Positions 19,494 to 27,928 of a stretch of DNA of 64,000 nt are shown here, one piece after another. Below the pieces are notes generated by a model that made no database searches, was not told the DNA's origin, and saw nothing but the letters and a program-made list of their open reading frames with translations. The DNA lies in the IMG/VR virus record IMGVR_UViG_3300008120_000004, positions 101,077 to 165,076 of that record. One strand, written 5' to 3'. The translations under genes were made by a program, and so were the position numbers. How positions within the stretch are numbered: the first letter of the stretch is position 1; each line of letters opens with the position of its first letter. This stretch comes from a virus.

Positions 19494-20081
19494 ATGTTTA
19501 CTACTAATATAGCAGAGTTAAAAGAGTCTATTAGTTCCGGTCCTCCGGTAGTATATAATTACTTACGTCCTAATGCGTTTAGATTCGTAATTAAGGATTT
19601 ACCCAGAGTGGCTTACACTTGTCAATCGGCTAATTTACCGCAACTGGCATTAGGTTCAGCAATTCAACCTACACCTTTTGTAGACGTTCCTGTTTTTGGT
19701 GATAAGTTAGGTTACGGTGATTTTGCTATTAGGTTCCTAATTGCAGAAGATATGTCAAATTATCTGGAATTATTGGAATGGATGATTGCACTTGGCTTCC
19801 CTAACAACTATAATGATTATAGTGCATTTGTAGGTGAAAGGCTAAACCGTTTTCCATTTGTTTCAGCAGATGGTACTAGATCAACTGGAGGTATAGCTTA
19901 TTCTGATGCAACGTTAACTATCTTAGATAGTAATAATATACCAAAAACAGAAATATTATTTAAGGACACATTCCCAGTTTCAGTTGAAGCATTAGATTTT
20001 GATATAACGTCGAGTAGTGTAGAATATTTTGTAGGAATCGCTTCATTTAAATATACGACATTTGAAGTGAAAACACTTTAA
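19494..20081 (+). CDS. Tail-tube-family protein, possible tail completion protein (gp3-like)
   Basis: This 195-residue protein has the tube-fold signature FRFVIKDLPRVAYTCQSANLPQLALG, then FVDVPVFGDKLGYGDFAIRFLIAEDMSNYLELLEWM. It belongs to the gp19-like fold group, which includes tube, tube-initiator and tube-terminator proteins. Its place after gp23 corresponds, as I recall it, to where several aquatic T4-like phages carry gene 3 (tail completion and sheath stabilisation), so that is the leading assignment. A second tube subunit or gp54-like initiator is an alternative. Confidence 0.7.
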   Translation: MFTTNIAELKESISSGPPVVYNYLRPNAFRFVIKDLPRVAYTCQSANLPQLALGSAIQPTPFVDVPVFGDKLGYGDFAIRFLIAEDMSNYLELLEWMIALGFPNNYNDYSAFVGERLNRFPFVSADGTRSTGGIAYSDATLTILDSNNIPKTEILFKDTFPVSVEALDFDITSSSVEYFVGIASFKYTTFEVKTL

Positions 20082-20099
20082 TTTTTTATTGGAGTTATT

Positions 20100-21011
20100 A
20101 TGGAAGTAGAAAATATGAGTAAGAATCAAAGACAAATTCAGATCAACGTTGAAGAATTGCGTAAGAATAAATTCTTCATCGCCACTCCTTGTTATGGTGG
20201 TCAGTTAAACGAACCGTACTTCCGTTCTGTCATCAAGATGATGACATTCTTTAATCAGCATCAAGTACCTCTAGCATTTGGTACTATTGCTAACGAATCG
20301 CTAGTAACACGCGCACGTAATGTGCTAGTAGCTTACTTCCTTAACTCCGATTATACACATCTACTCTTCATCGATGCTGATATTGAGTTTCAAGTAGAAG
20401 ATGTTCTTAAACTATACTACCATGATAGAGATGTAGTGGTTGGTGCTTATCCTAAAAAGGGTGTTGCATGGCAGCGTATTAAAGAAACCATGCAGGATAG
20501 TAATTTTAAAGACAAGCAATTGTCTGATAAAGAGATTGCTGCCTTTGGTTCTGACTATGCTATTAACTTCAAGTTTGTAGATAAAGAGGCAAAGTCTGTT
20601 GCTGTAGATCGTGGAGTAATTAAACTACATGATGCAGGGACCGGCTTTATGATGATTAAGAGAGACGCAATTCTTAAAATGATCAAAGCCTATCCTGAGC
20701 TAAGATACAACAACGATGTTGCTCTAGGTAATACTGATCTAGGTGATAATTTCTATGCCTTATTCGATACTATGATCGATCCTATTGATCGTCGTTATCT
20801 ATCAGAAGATTATACCTTCTGTCGTCGTTGGCAAGAACTAGGTGGTGATATCTGGCTTGACCCTTCTATCTCGCTTAACCACTATGGTCACTTCTGCTTC
20901 CAGGGTAATCCTCAGGCTATCATTCAATTCGGGCCTCCTATTGAGACAACACAACCTGTTCGTCAAGATATTAAGACCATTGACCTCCCTGACGAGCTAG
21001 AGCGCGCTTAA
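20100..21011 (+). CDS. Glycosyltransferase (GT-A fold)
   Basis: The 303-residue protein begins its catalytic domain at FFIATPCYGGQL and carries a DxD metal motif in THLLFIDADIEF (about residue 95). Later segments include VVVGAYPKKG, DAGTGFMMIKRDA and DYTFCRRWQELGGDIWLDP, as in nucleotide-sugar transferases found in T4-like and other phages. The acceptor may be modified DNA, a virion protein or a host envelope sugar; the sequence does not decide. The first ATG was chosen for its ggag site 6 bases upstream. Confidence 0.8.
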   Translation: MEVENMSKNQRQIQINVEELRKNKFFIATPCYGGQLNEPYFRSVIKMMTFFNQHQVPLAFGTIANESLVTRARNVLVAYFLNSDYTHLLFIDADIEFQVEDVLKLYYHDRDVVVGAYPKKGVAWQRIKETMQDSNFKDKQLSDKEIAAFGSDYAINFKFVDKEAKSVAVDRGVIKLHDAGTGFMMIKRDAILKMIKAYPELRYNNDVALGNTDLGDNFYALFDTMIDPIDRRYLSEDYTFCRRWQELGGDIWLDPSISLNHYGHFCFQGNPQAIIQFGPPIETTQPVRQDIKTIDLPDELERA

Positions 21012-21025
21012 TAACACCTTATATT

Positions 21026-21466
21026 ATGAAATTAAGTGAATTACAAGAAGAGTGGAAAAGGGACTCTGTTATAGATGAACTTAATCTAGGTAGAGAATCT
21101 ACTAAGGTTCCCACTCTTCACTCCAAATATATTACCTTTCTATCTAATGCGAAATTAAAACTTCGCAAAGCTGAGTCAGAGTATTATAATACCCGAAGAA
21201 TGAAGTATCGTTATTATCGAGGTGAGCTATCGCAGGAAGAACTCATCCAGTATGGTTGGGAACAGTGGCAAGGTAATAAACCACTTAAAAACGAGATGGA
21301 CGAGTTTCTTAACTGTGATAAAGATCTTATAGAATTTGAAGATAAAATAGAATACTTTAGAACTATAGTGTATACGTTAGAACAAATTATTCGTTCACTT
21401 AACTCTAGAACTTGGGATATAAAATCGGCTATAGAATGGCATAAGTTTTCTAATGGTATGATTTAA
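21026..21466 (+). CDS. uvsY: Recombination mediator UvsY
   Basis: This 146-residue protein matches T4 UvsY in length and layout: MKLSELQEEWKRDSVID at the start, a SKYITFLSNAKL segment in the place of T4's SKWLNKHSS, a basic RRMKYRYYRGEL region, and a C-terminal RSLNSRTWDIKSAIEWHKF helix. UvsY loads the UvsX recombinase onto gp32-coated ssDNA. It overlaps uvsW by one base, so the two are co-expressed. Confidence 0.88.
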   Translation: MKLSELQEEWKRDSVIDELNLGRESTKVPTLHSKYITFLSNAKLKLRKAESEYYNTRRMKYRYYRGELSQEELIQYGWEQWQGNKPLKNEMDEFLNCDKDLIEFEDKIEYFRTIVYTLEQIIRSLNSRTWDIKSAIEWHKFSNGMI

Positions 21467-22953
21467 TGTCGGTAATCAAATTAATAAAGAAAAATGATGT
21501 ATACTTAAGTGTGCATACAGATCCTTCTACATCACAGGAGATATCTGATCATTTTACTTTTGAAGTACCTGGCGCTAAATTCAGTCCATTATACAGAAAC
21601 AAGATGTGGGATGGAAAGATAAGATTATTTTCTATGCTAACTCGAGAGTTATATGTTGGGTTAAAATCTTATCTAGAGCATTTCGCGCAAGTAAACGGTT
21701 ATACTGTAGATAACTCTGAATATGTAGAGACAAGCGATAGTGTTACATACGAGATAGTTGAAAAGTTTTGTAAAGAGTTAGATTTATCTTTACCTGGCAA
21801 TGAGACTATTCGAGACTATCAAATCGACGCAGTATTCAGAGCTATACAAGACGGAAGACGTTTACTCCTATCACCTACCGGGTCAGGTAAATCTCTAATC
21901 ATATATTGTCTTCTTAGATGGAATGAGTTGTTTAAAAGAAAGCAGCTCATTTTAGTTCCTACTACATCTCTAGTTGAACAGATGTATTCAGACTTTCAAT
22001 CCTATTCAAAGAATAACGAATGGAAAGTATCTAGACATTGTGCAAAGATATATTCAGGGTTTGAGAAGTCTAATGAATCAGAGATAGTTATATCTACTTG
22101 GCAGTCAGTATATGAACTTCCTAAGCAATTCTTTGCCCCATTTCAAGTAGTCTATGGTGACGAAGCACATACATTCAAGGCTAAGTCGTTAACTAGTATT
22201 ATGCATAAGATGGTTAACTCCCCTTATAGAGTTGGAACTACAGGTACACTAGACGGCACAAAGACACACAAGTTAGTTCTAGAAGGCTTGTTTGGACCGG
22301 TATATAAGGTCACAACAACTAAAGAGCTCATGGATCGTGAGCAATTGGCAGAACTAAAAATCAAAGGTATTGTTTTACAGTATGAAGATAGTATAAGAAA
22401 ACAATGCAAAGAATATACTTATGCAGAGGAAATGGAGTTTTTATGCACGTTTCCCCCTAGAAATAAGTTTATTCGCAACCTAGCTTTAGCACAGACAGGA
22501 AACACACTAGTACTATATCAATTCGTAGAAAAACACGGTAAAATACTGAATGATTTAATTCAAGCAAAAGCTCAAGATAGAAAAGTATTTTTTGTCCATG
22601 GTGGTGTAGAGACTCAAATTAGAGAAGATATTAGGAAGATTACAGAAGAGGAAACAGATGCTATTATTGTAGCTTCTTACGGTACATTTTCCACAGGGAT
22701 AAATATAAGAAACCTACACAATGTTATATTTGCATCACCTACCAAGTCAAGAATTCGAAATCTTCAATCTATAGGTAGAGGATTAAGAAAAAGTGATACT
22801 AAGAATACCTGTACACTCTTCGACATTGGTGATGATTTAACCTGGAAGACAAGGAAGAATTATACTCTACTACATATGATTGAAAGAGTCAAGATTTACA
22901 ATGATGAGCATTTTGAGTATAAACTTATAAAGGTAGATATTAATGCAATGTAA
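21466..22953 (+). CDS. uvsW: UvsW-type SF2 helicase
   Basis: This 495-residue DNA/RNA helicase has an N-terminal accessory domain, motif I SPTGSGKS (about 136-143), a DEAH box in YGDEAHTF (about 231-234), motif III-like VGTTGTLDGTKTHKLVLEGL, and motif VI SIGRGLRK. UvsW unwinds recombination intermediates and R-loops and drives the switch from origin-dependent to recombination-dependent replication. Length matches T4 UvsW closely. It overlaps the following gene by 11 bases. Confidence 0.95.
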   Translation: MSVIKLIKKNDVYLSVHTDPSTSQEISDHFTFEVPGAKFSPLYRNKMWDGKIRLFSMLTRELYVGLKSYLEHFAQVNGYTVDNSEYVETSDSVTYEIVEKFCKELDLSLPGNETIRDYQIDAVFRAIQDGRRLLLSPTGSGKSLIIYCLLRWNELFKRKQLILVPTTSLVEQMYSDFQSYSKNNEWKVSRHCAKIYSGFEKSNESEIVISTWQSVYELPKQFFAPFQVVYGDEAHTFKAKSLTSIMHKMVNSPYRVGTTGTLDGTKTHKLVLEGLFGPVYKVTTTKELMDREQLAELKIKGIVLQYEDSIRKQCKEYTYAEEMEFLCTFPPRNKFIRNLALAQTGNTLVLYQFVEKHGKILNDLIQAKAQDRKVFFVHGGVETQIREDIRKITEEETDAIIVASYGTFSTGINIRNLHNVIFASPTKSRIRNLQSIGRGLRKSDTKNTCTLFDIGDDLTWKTRKNYTLLHMIERVKIYNDEHFEYKLIKVDINAM

Positions 22954-23383
22954 ATTTTTAAAGCTAACTAATGGTGAGGATGTTATAGCTATGGTGAGTG
23001 ATGATTATTTACCCGGTGCTACTATCTCCTTTATACAAATACAAGACCCTGTACTGATTAGATCCGCAAGATTTCCTCGGGGTAATATGGTAATTGAAAC
23101 TTATATTATGCAACCATGGATTAAGATATCTAAATCTAACATCATGGTTATACCTACTTCTTCTATACTAACTGCTGTAGATATTACGGATAGTGCTGTA
23201 GAGCAGTATAATGAGTTTTTACAAATGAAACACGATCAAGAATTTCAAGAGAGTCAAGAAGCATCACCTGAAGCTTTATCAGAAAGTGACATCTTGCAAC
23301 AATTAATGGAAGCAGTATCAGCTCGTGATGAGTTGTATGATGAAGAGGAAGAAGATGATGGAGCAACAAGAACATACCACTGA
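22943..23383 (+). CDS. Conserved hypothetical protein downstream of uvsW
   Basis: This 146-residue protein has a compact N-terminal beta region (CKFLKLTNGEDVIAMVSDD, then IETYIMQPWIKIS, then NIMVIPTSSILTAVDIT), reminiscent of an Sm/LSm-like barrel. An acidic disordered tail follows. Similar small proteins sit between uvsW and gene 55 in aquatic T4-like phages, to my knowledge. The barrel assignment is an inference from strand pattern only. Confidence 0.65.
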   Translation: MQCKFLKLTNGEDVIAMVSDDYLPGATISFIQIQDPVLIRSARFPRGNMVIETYIMQPWIKISKSNIMVIPTSSILTAVDITDSAVEQYNEFLQMKHDQEFQESQEASPEALSESDILQQLMEAVSARDELYDEEEEDDGATRTYH

Positions 23384-23933
23384 ACAAAAAAAGGTTCCTG
23401 CTCATTACGTAGATAACAAAAAATTTTTTGAAGCGCTAGTTGAGTATAAGAAGCAGGTGGATCACGCAGTAGCTAATGGTTTAGAAAAGCCTAGAGTTAG
23501 TAATTACTTAGGAGAATGTTTTTTAAAAATTGCAACTCACTTATCCTATAAAGCTAATTTTATAAACTATTCCTACAAAGACGATATGATATCGGACGGT
23601 ATCGAAAATTGTCTTACTGCTGTAGAAAAATTTGACCCTACTCGATCTACAAACCCATTTGCATATTATACACAGATTATTTACTTTGCGTTTGTAAGGC
23701 GTATTCAGAAAGAAAAGAAACAACAAGCAACAAAATATAAGTTACTAGAAAATATTGACTTTGAACAGTTACTTGAACATTCTTCGGATAACGAAGAATA
23801 TACAAATCACATTATAGAACTTATGCGTAAACAAGTAGATACTATAGAGCCTGAGCGAAGAGAAGTAACTACTAAAAAGAAAAAGAAAGAAAAAGAAGAA
23901 AATATACCAAACTTTCTTGATGATTTAGAATAA
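23358..23933 (+). CDS. 55: Late-transcription sigma factor, T4 gp55-like
   Basis: T4 gp55 directs host RNA polymerase to TATAAATA late promoters. This protein shows gp55 segments YVDNKKFFEALVEYKKQ, KDDMISDGIENCLTAVEKFDPTRSTNPFAYYTQIIYFAFVRRIQKEKK and a C-terminal FLDDLE-type motif expected to bind the sliding clamp. I chose ATG 23358 (agga upstream), giving 191 aa; an earlier ATG at 23325 would extend the overlap with the previous gene to 59 bases. Confidence 0.9.
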   Translation: MEQQEHTTEQKKVPAHYVDNKKFFEALVEYKKQVDHAVANGLEKPRVSNYLGECFLKIATHLSYKANFINYSYKDDMISDGIENCLTAVEKFDPTRSTNPFAYYTQIIYFAFVRRIQKEKKQQATKYKLLENIDFEQLLEHSSDNEEYTNHIIELMRKQVDTIEPERREVTTKKKKKEKEENIPNFLDDLE

Positions 23934-23957
23934 ATAATATATTATATCATGTACGTG

Positions 23958-23982
23958 TGATCGGGTGCCCTTCCACCCGTCA
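23958..23982 (+). promoter_or_regulatory. Hairpin in queE leader
   Basis: In the gap before queE a CGGGTG/CACCCG stem (23962-23967 with 23974-23979) has a CCCTTC loop and can extend by TGA/TCA across a bulged T. No T-run follows, so it is more likely a leader structure than a terminator. An AATAAATA octamer lies just upstream at 23929-23936. Confidence 0.45.
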
Positions 23983-23999
23983 TCTAACTAGGAGCATTA

Positions 24000-24833
24000 A
24001 TGTCAAAGATTAAAGTCGCGGAGTTATTTTACTCCATTCAAGGTGAAGGTCGCTATATGGGCGTACCTTCTGTCTTCCTAAGAACCTTCGGATGTAACTT
24101 CAAATGTGAAGGTTTCGGTATGCCTAAAGGTGAAAGGACCGATGAGTATCTTAAAGTTAACCCTGATAGTTACAAATCTTACCAGGATCTTCCTCTTGTA
24201 TCTACTGGCTGTGATTCTTACGCTTCTTGGGATCCTCGCTTTAAGCACTTATCCCCTGTTCTGGATAGTGAAGCAATTGCACAAGCCATTATCGAAATGC
24301 TTCCGCATAAAAGATGGAAAGATGAACATCTAGTTATTACTGGTGGTGAGCCTCTATTAGGATGGCAAAAAGCTTATCCTGATTTACTAAGCCATAGACT
24401 TATGTTAGGTCTTAAAGAAGTTACTTTTGAGACTAACGGTACTCAAGAGCTGTCTAGCGAGTTTAGAAAATATCTAACTAACTCTTTTAATTACGACGAA
24501 ATAACTTTTTCAGTTTCACCTAAACTATCTGTATCAGGTGAGAAGTGGGAAGAGGCTATCAAGCCAGAAGTTGTTCGTGAATATGAAAAGGTTGGTTACA
24601 CCTATCTTAAGTTTGTCGTTGCTACAGAAGAAGACGCGGAAGAAGCGCAAAAGGCTGTCTTCCAATATCAAAGTGCAGGTTTTAGTGGCCCGGTTTATTT
24701 AATGCCTGTAGGTGGTGTAGAATCTGTATACCACATGAATAATAGAAAAGTAGCTGAATTAGCTATGAATAAGGGTTTTAGGTACTCAGATAGATTACAG
24801 GTACCTCTTTTTAAAAATGAATGGGGTACATAA
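24000..24833 (+). CDS. queE: 7-carboxy-7-deazaguanine synthase QueE (radical SAM)
   Basis: QueE converts 6-carboxy-tetrahydropterin to 7-carboxy-7-deazaguanine. The N-terminus ELFYSIQGEGRYMGVPSVFLRTFGCNFKC is diagnostic, and VITGGEPLLGWQ is the SAM-binding GGE motif. The cluster cysteines are unusual in spacing: C32 and C36 are followed by a 34-residue insertion before C71 (TGCDSYASWD), instead of the usual short CX3CX2C loop. The start has a taggag site. The stop overlaps the next start by one base. Confidence 0.93.
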   Translation: MSKIKVAELFYSIQGEGRYMGVPSVFLRTFGCNFKCEGFGMPKGERTDEYLKVNPDSYKSYQDLPLVSTGCDSYASWDPRFKHLSPVLDSEAIAQAIIEMLPHKRWKDEHLVITGGEPLLGWQKAYPDLLSHRLMLGLKEVTFETNGTQELSSEFRKYLTNSFNYDEITFSVSPKLSVSGEKWEEAIKPEVVREYEKVGYTYLKFVVATEEDAEEAQKAVFQYQSAGFSGPVYLMPVGGVESVYHMNNRKVAELAMNKGFRYSDRLQVPLFKNEWGT

Positions 24834-25018
24834 TGTCAGAGACACATAGAAGGACTATAGTAAGAGCTATTACATGGCGAATTGTTGCTACTTTGGTAAC
24901 AGCTGTATGGACAGGTTTGTCGGGAGCTATCATAATTAATATCTTCATGACAATAGCTCATTACATACATGAAAGAGCTTGGTTAAAAATTAAATGGGAT
25001 ACGGAAACGGAGAACTAA
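24833..25018 (+). CDS. DUF2061-type small membrane protein
   Basis: The 61-residue protein has the DUF2061 pattern: RAITWRIVATLVTAVWTG near the start, one or two membrane segments, and HERAWLKIKWD at the end. The family's function is unknown; it is often encoded near sulfur or nucleotide metabolism genes. The start overlaps the queE stop (TAATG), and the gene is one base from folE, so it is co-expressed with the 7-deazaguanine pathway. Confidence 0.8.
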   Translation: MSETHRRTIVRAITWRIVATLVTAVWTGLSGAIIINIFMTIAHYIHERAWLKIKWDTETEN

Positions 25019-25696
25019 ATGTCATTACAAGTCGGTAAAACAGATCCAGAGCTAGGTTATAAGATTGAGGAATATCTTCGTGAGAAGGGTGTACATACAC
25101 CTACTATCATCGATAAGCTTAATGTAAAAGAAAAGTCGAAGATTAACAAGATCGAAAAGCACTTTGCTGCTATTATGGATATTCTTGGTCTTGATCGTGA
25201 AGATGACTCATTGACTGATACTCCTCTGCGAGTAGCTAAGATGTATGTAAATGAAATCTTCTGGGGTTTGAAACCAGAGAACTTTCCTAAATGTACTGTC
25301 ATCGAGAACAAGATGGGGTACGATGAAATGGTTATCGAGAAGGACATTACACTAATGTCTAACTGTGAACACCATTTTGTTACTATTGATGGTAAGGCCC
25401 ATGTGGCTTATATTCCTAAAGGTAAAGTATTAGGTTTATCTAAACTTAATCGTATCGTTGAATATTTTGCACGTAGACCTCAAGTACAGGAACGTATTGC
25501 AGAACAAATCTATCATGCACTAGCGTTTATTCTGGGTACAGATGATATTGCTGTTGTAATTGAAGGTACACACTACTGTGTAAAGAGCAGAGGTGTAGAA
25601 GATCATTCGTCTTATACCTACACAGCTAAGCTTGGTGGTTGTTTTAGAAGTGAACCAGAAGCACGTGCTGAGTTTATGACCTTGATTAAAAAATAA
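25019..25696 (+). CDS. folE: GTP cyclohydrolase I FolE
   Basis: FolE converts GTP to dihydroneopterin triphosphate, the first step of 7-deazaguanine and folate synthesis. The 225-residue protein shows [21 protein letters not shown] (zinc Cys and His), [22 protein letters not shown], and the second zinc Cys in [13 protein letters not shown]. Placement between queE and dpdA supports a role in phage base synthesis. Confidence 0.96.
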   Translation: MSLQVGKTDPELGYKIEEYLREKGVHTPTIIDKLNVKEKSKINKIEKHFAAIMDILGLDREDDSLTDTPLRVAKMYVNEIFWGLKPENFPKCTVIENKMGYDEMVIEKDITLMSNCEHHFVTIDGKAHVAYIPKGKVLGLSKLNRIVEYFARRPQVQERIAEQIYHALAFILGTDDIAVVIEGTHYCVKSRGVEDHSSYTYTAKLGGCFRSEPEARAEFMTLIKK

Positions 25697-25698
25697 TT

Positions 25699-26067
25699 AT
25701 GAATCGATATATGAGGGGTGCTAAGATATACTTAGCAGAATTCACCGATAAGGTAAATGGTGATACATTTTTAAAATTTGGTTACACAGGTTATAAAGAT
25801 GCTGCTGATAGATTTCGTTTTGAGCCAGAGCAATACTCAAAGTGGGATATACGTATTCTTTGCACCGCTTATCATCCAGACAAAAGTGTTATTGAGCAAA
25901 CAGAAGAGAGATTGAAGAAAAAATATCCTAAGAATTTTTGGTTAGAAGAAAAAATTGTAGGGGTAACTGAAATAGTTAAGATGAGCAAATCTACTAGATA
26001 CGCAGCTATTCAGGAAGTTCGTAATCTTAATGAGCAATGGAAAAAAATATATGTTAATCAGCCATGA
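25699..26067 (+). CDS. GIY-YIG-like small protein
   Basis: The 122-residue protein has a compact alpha/beta layout starting KIYLAEFTDKVNG...FLKFGYTG, followed by AADRFRF and VIEQTEERLKKKYPKNFW. This resembles the T5orf172/GIY-YIG-like nuclease fold, in which YLxxF and KxGyT strands and a basic helix surround the active site. Function in the locus is unknown. No strong ribosome site precedes it, so coupling to folE is likely. The family call is by pattern only. Confidence 0.55.
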   Translation: MNRYMRGAKIYLAEFTDKVNGDTFLKFGYTGYKDAADRFRFEPEQYSKWDIRILCTAYHPDKSVIEQTEERLKKKYPKNFWLEEKIVGVTEIVKMSKSTRYAAIQEVRNLNEQWKKIYVNQP

Positions 26068-26845
26068 AGTACCACTATCTTTACTAGGAAAATCTATAGC
26101 ATTTAATGATTATGACTATGCTCTAGTTCATCTGTTTGAAACAGAGCCACTATACTATAAGTTTTTTGAGGAGTCACTAGCTCAAGGAAGAAAAGTTATC
26201 TTAGATAACTCGGTGTTTGAATTAGGTGAAGCTTTTAACATGAATACGTTTGCAAAATATGTTAACCAGCTTAAACCTACAGAGTATATTATACCAGATG
26301 TTCTAGAGAATATGGAAAGAACAATTGGTAATGCTATGATGTTTAAAGAGCTATTCCCTGATCTACCAGGAAAATCTATTGGTGTCGTTCAAGGCAAAAA
26401 TTATAGGGATCTAGTTACATGTTATGAGGAACTAGATATACTAGGTGTAGATAAAATTGCTTTTTCATTTGACTATAGTTATTATGAAGATTTATATAAG
26501 CACCCTAACAAATGGATGTCCTTTACACTAGGTAGAGTACAAACACTAACGAGAATGTTAAATGAAGGAATTATTAACAAGGATAAACCACATCACCTAC
26601 TGGGTTGTTCACTACCTATCGAATTCTTGTTTTATAGACAAGGGTTCGAATGGATTGAGACCATGGATACTTCCAGCCCTGTGGTTCATGGGCTTCTTAA
26701 TACTCTTTACGAGCCTGGTGGTTTGGTTGATAAGCAGTCCATTAAACTGGTCGACTTATTATATTCCGTACCCGATCATGAGCAGATGAGTTTTATTCAA
26801 GCAAACATTAATTACTTTAGATCGTATGTAAAAGGTACAGAGTAA
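26051..26845 (+). CDS. dpdA: Predicted DNA 7-deazaguanine transglycosylase (DpdA-like)
   Basis: The protein looks like a TIM-barrel relative of tRNA-guanine transglycosylase. It shows KVILDNSVFELGE, EYIIPDVLEN, KSIGVVQGKNYRDLV, DKIAFSFDYS, HLLGCSLPIEFLFYRQ and an ETMDTSSPVVHG segment with a candidate catalytic Asp. Phage DpdA enzymes exchange guanine in DNA for preQ0/preQ1-type bases. The complete precursor pathway around this gene strongly supports that role over tRNA modification. I prefer ATG 26051; ATG 26030 would lengthen the overlap with the upstream gene. Confidence 0.75.
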   Translation: MLISHEVPLSLLGKSIAFNDYDYALVHLFETEPLYYKFFEESLAQGRKVILDNSVFELGEAFNMNTFAKYVNQLKPTEYIIPDVLENMERTIGNAMMFKELFPDLPGKSIGVVQGKNYRDLVTCYEELDILGVDKIAFSFDYSYYEDLYKHPNKWMSFTLGRVQTLTRMLNEGIINKDKPHHLLGCSLPIEFLFYRQGFEWIETMDTSSPVVHGLLNTLYEPGGLVDKQSIKLVDLLYSVPDHEQMSFIQANINYFRSYVKGTE

Positions 26846-27408
26846 TGTACTGGATTGCTTTTTTTAGTCAAACAGGATCAGAGATAGTTCATCTATCTAA
26901 AGAACTAGGTCGCTCACCTGATTTAATTCTTACTAATAACAAAGATGTTTCAACATATCACCCTGATATGGTACTTCTAAGTATACCAATGTACGTAGCA
27001 GGGCATGATGGTCTAATGCAATTTCTTCGTGATAATTATAATAACCCTAAAGAAGTACTGATTACTCTACACGGGTATTTAAGAATTATACCACCAGACG
27101 TTTGTGAACGATTTGAAATCTATAACGGCCATCCCGGCTACATTACAGCATACCCTGAACTTAAAGGTAAAGACCCACAAGTAAAAGCTTGGGAAGCCAG
27201 GCATCGTTGGGTAGGTTGCGTTATACACAAAGTAACAGCAGGTGTAGATGAAGGTCCTATTGTCGACCAGACAGGCGTACCGAATACAGCTAATTCATTA
27301 GACGAATTGTATAGCCTATTAAAGAGAAAATCGCTATACTTATGGGAAAAGTTTATGTGGGGAAAGTTAAATGAAAATAGCGATAAGCGGCGCTCAATCA
27401 GTAGGTAA
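26845..27408 (+). CDS. Formyltransferase-fold enzyme, candidate base-tailoring enzyme
   Basis: The 187-residue protein resembles PurN/Fmt-type formyltransferases. It has LHGYLRIIPPDVCERF, then YNGHPGYI with the catalytic Asn and His (N-x-H), a gap, and VGCVIHKVTAGVDEGPIVDQ with the expected Asp. Such enzymes move a formyl group from 10-formyl-THF to an amine. Its start overlaps the dpdA stop by one base, so it may formylate preQ1 or its DNA form (formylamino-preQ1 is known in phage DNA). A glycinamide ribonucleotide role is the alternative. Confidence 0.72.
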   Translation: MYWIAFFSQTGSEIVHLSKELGRSPDLILTNNKDVSTYHPDMVLLSIPMYVAGHDGLMQFLRDNYNNPKEVLITLHGYLRIIPPDVCERFEIYNGHPGYITAYPELKGKDPQVKAWEARHRWVGCVIHKVTAGVDEGPIVDQTGVPNTANSLDELYSLLKRKSLYLWEKFMWGKLNENSDKRRSISR

Positions 27409-27928
27409 GACTACATTAATTAATGCTTTACGTTCTGAAGAAGCATTAAAGCAGTATACCTTTTGTACCGAAGTGACTAGACGTGTTAAGGGTTATGGGT
27501 TAAACATAAATGAAGAAGGTGATGACATTACGCAGAGATTGATAATGCAAGAACATATTGTTAATGTCTTTATGAACGACAATATGATATCAGATAGATG
27601 TGCATTAGACGGTATTGTTTACTCTCACTACTTAGCAGAAAATAAAAAAATAACTCAGAAGACATATGATTTTGCTGATAACATATTCAACAAACTCATG
27701 CCAAAGTATGACCTAGTCTTTTATATTCCACCAGAATTTGAAATAGAAGATGACGGAACAAGAAGTATTAATAGGCATTTTAGAGATAGAATTGTAACAT
27801 TATTTGATAGTTATATTAAAGAAAAACAATTAACTACCGTCTACCTAGTAGGTTCAGTTAGAGAAAGAGTAGATACGGTACTTAAATATATAAAGGATGT
27901 TGAGCATGAGCAATCAAGAAGAACTTAA
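27371..27928 (+). CDS. P-loop kinase/ATPase (NadR/thymidylate-kinase-like)
   Basis: The 185-residue protein begins with Walker A GAQSVGKTT and continues with CTEVTRRVK, MISDRCALDGIVY and an Arg-rich lid (RSINRHFRDRIV). This is typical of AAA_28/nucleotide or nucleoside kinases found in phages. The substrate cannot be read from sequence. It overlaps the formyltransferase by 38 bases and queF by 23, so it is part of the same operon. A precursor-phosphorylating role is possible but unproven. Confidence 0.7.
   Translation: MKIAISGAQSVGKTTLINALRSEEALKQYTFCTEVTRRVKGYGLNINEEGDDITQRLIMQEHIVNVFMNDNMISDRCALDGIVYSHYLAENKKITQKTYDFADNIFNKLMPKYDLVFYIPPEFEIEDDGTRSINRHFRDRIVTLFDSYIKEKQLTTVYLVGSVRERVDTVLKYIKDVEHEQSRRT

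Noticed and set aside
20100-20115. Later ATG (20115) as the glycosyltransferase start
   Set aside because: The ggag site is correctly spaced for ATG 20100.
26562-26789. Hydrophobic 75-codon ORF inside dpdA
   Set aside because: Out-of-frame shadow; dpdA shows conserved motifs throughout this stretch.
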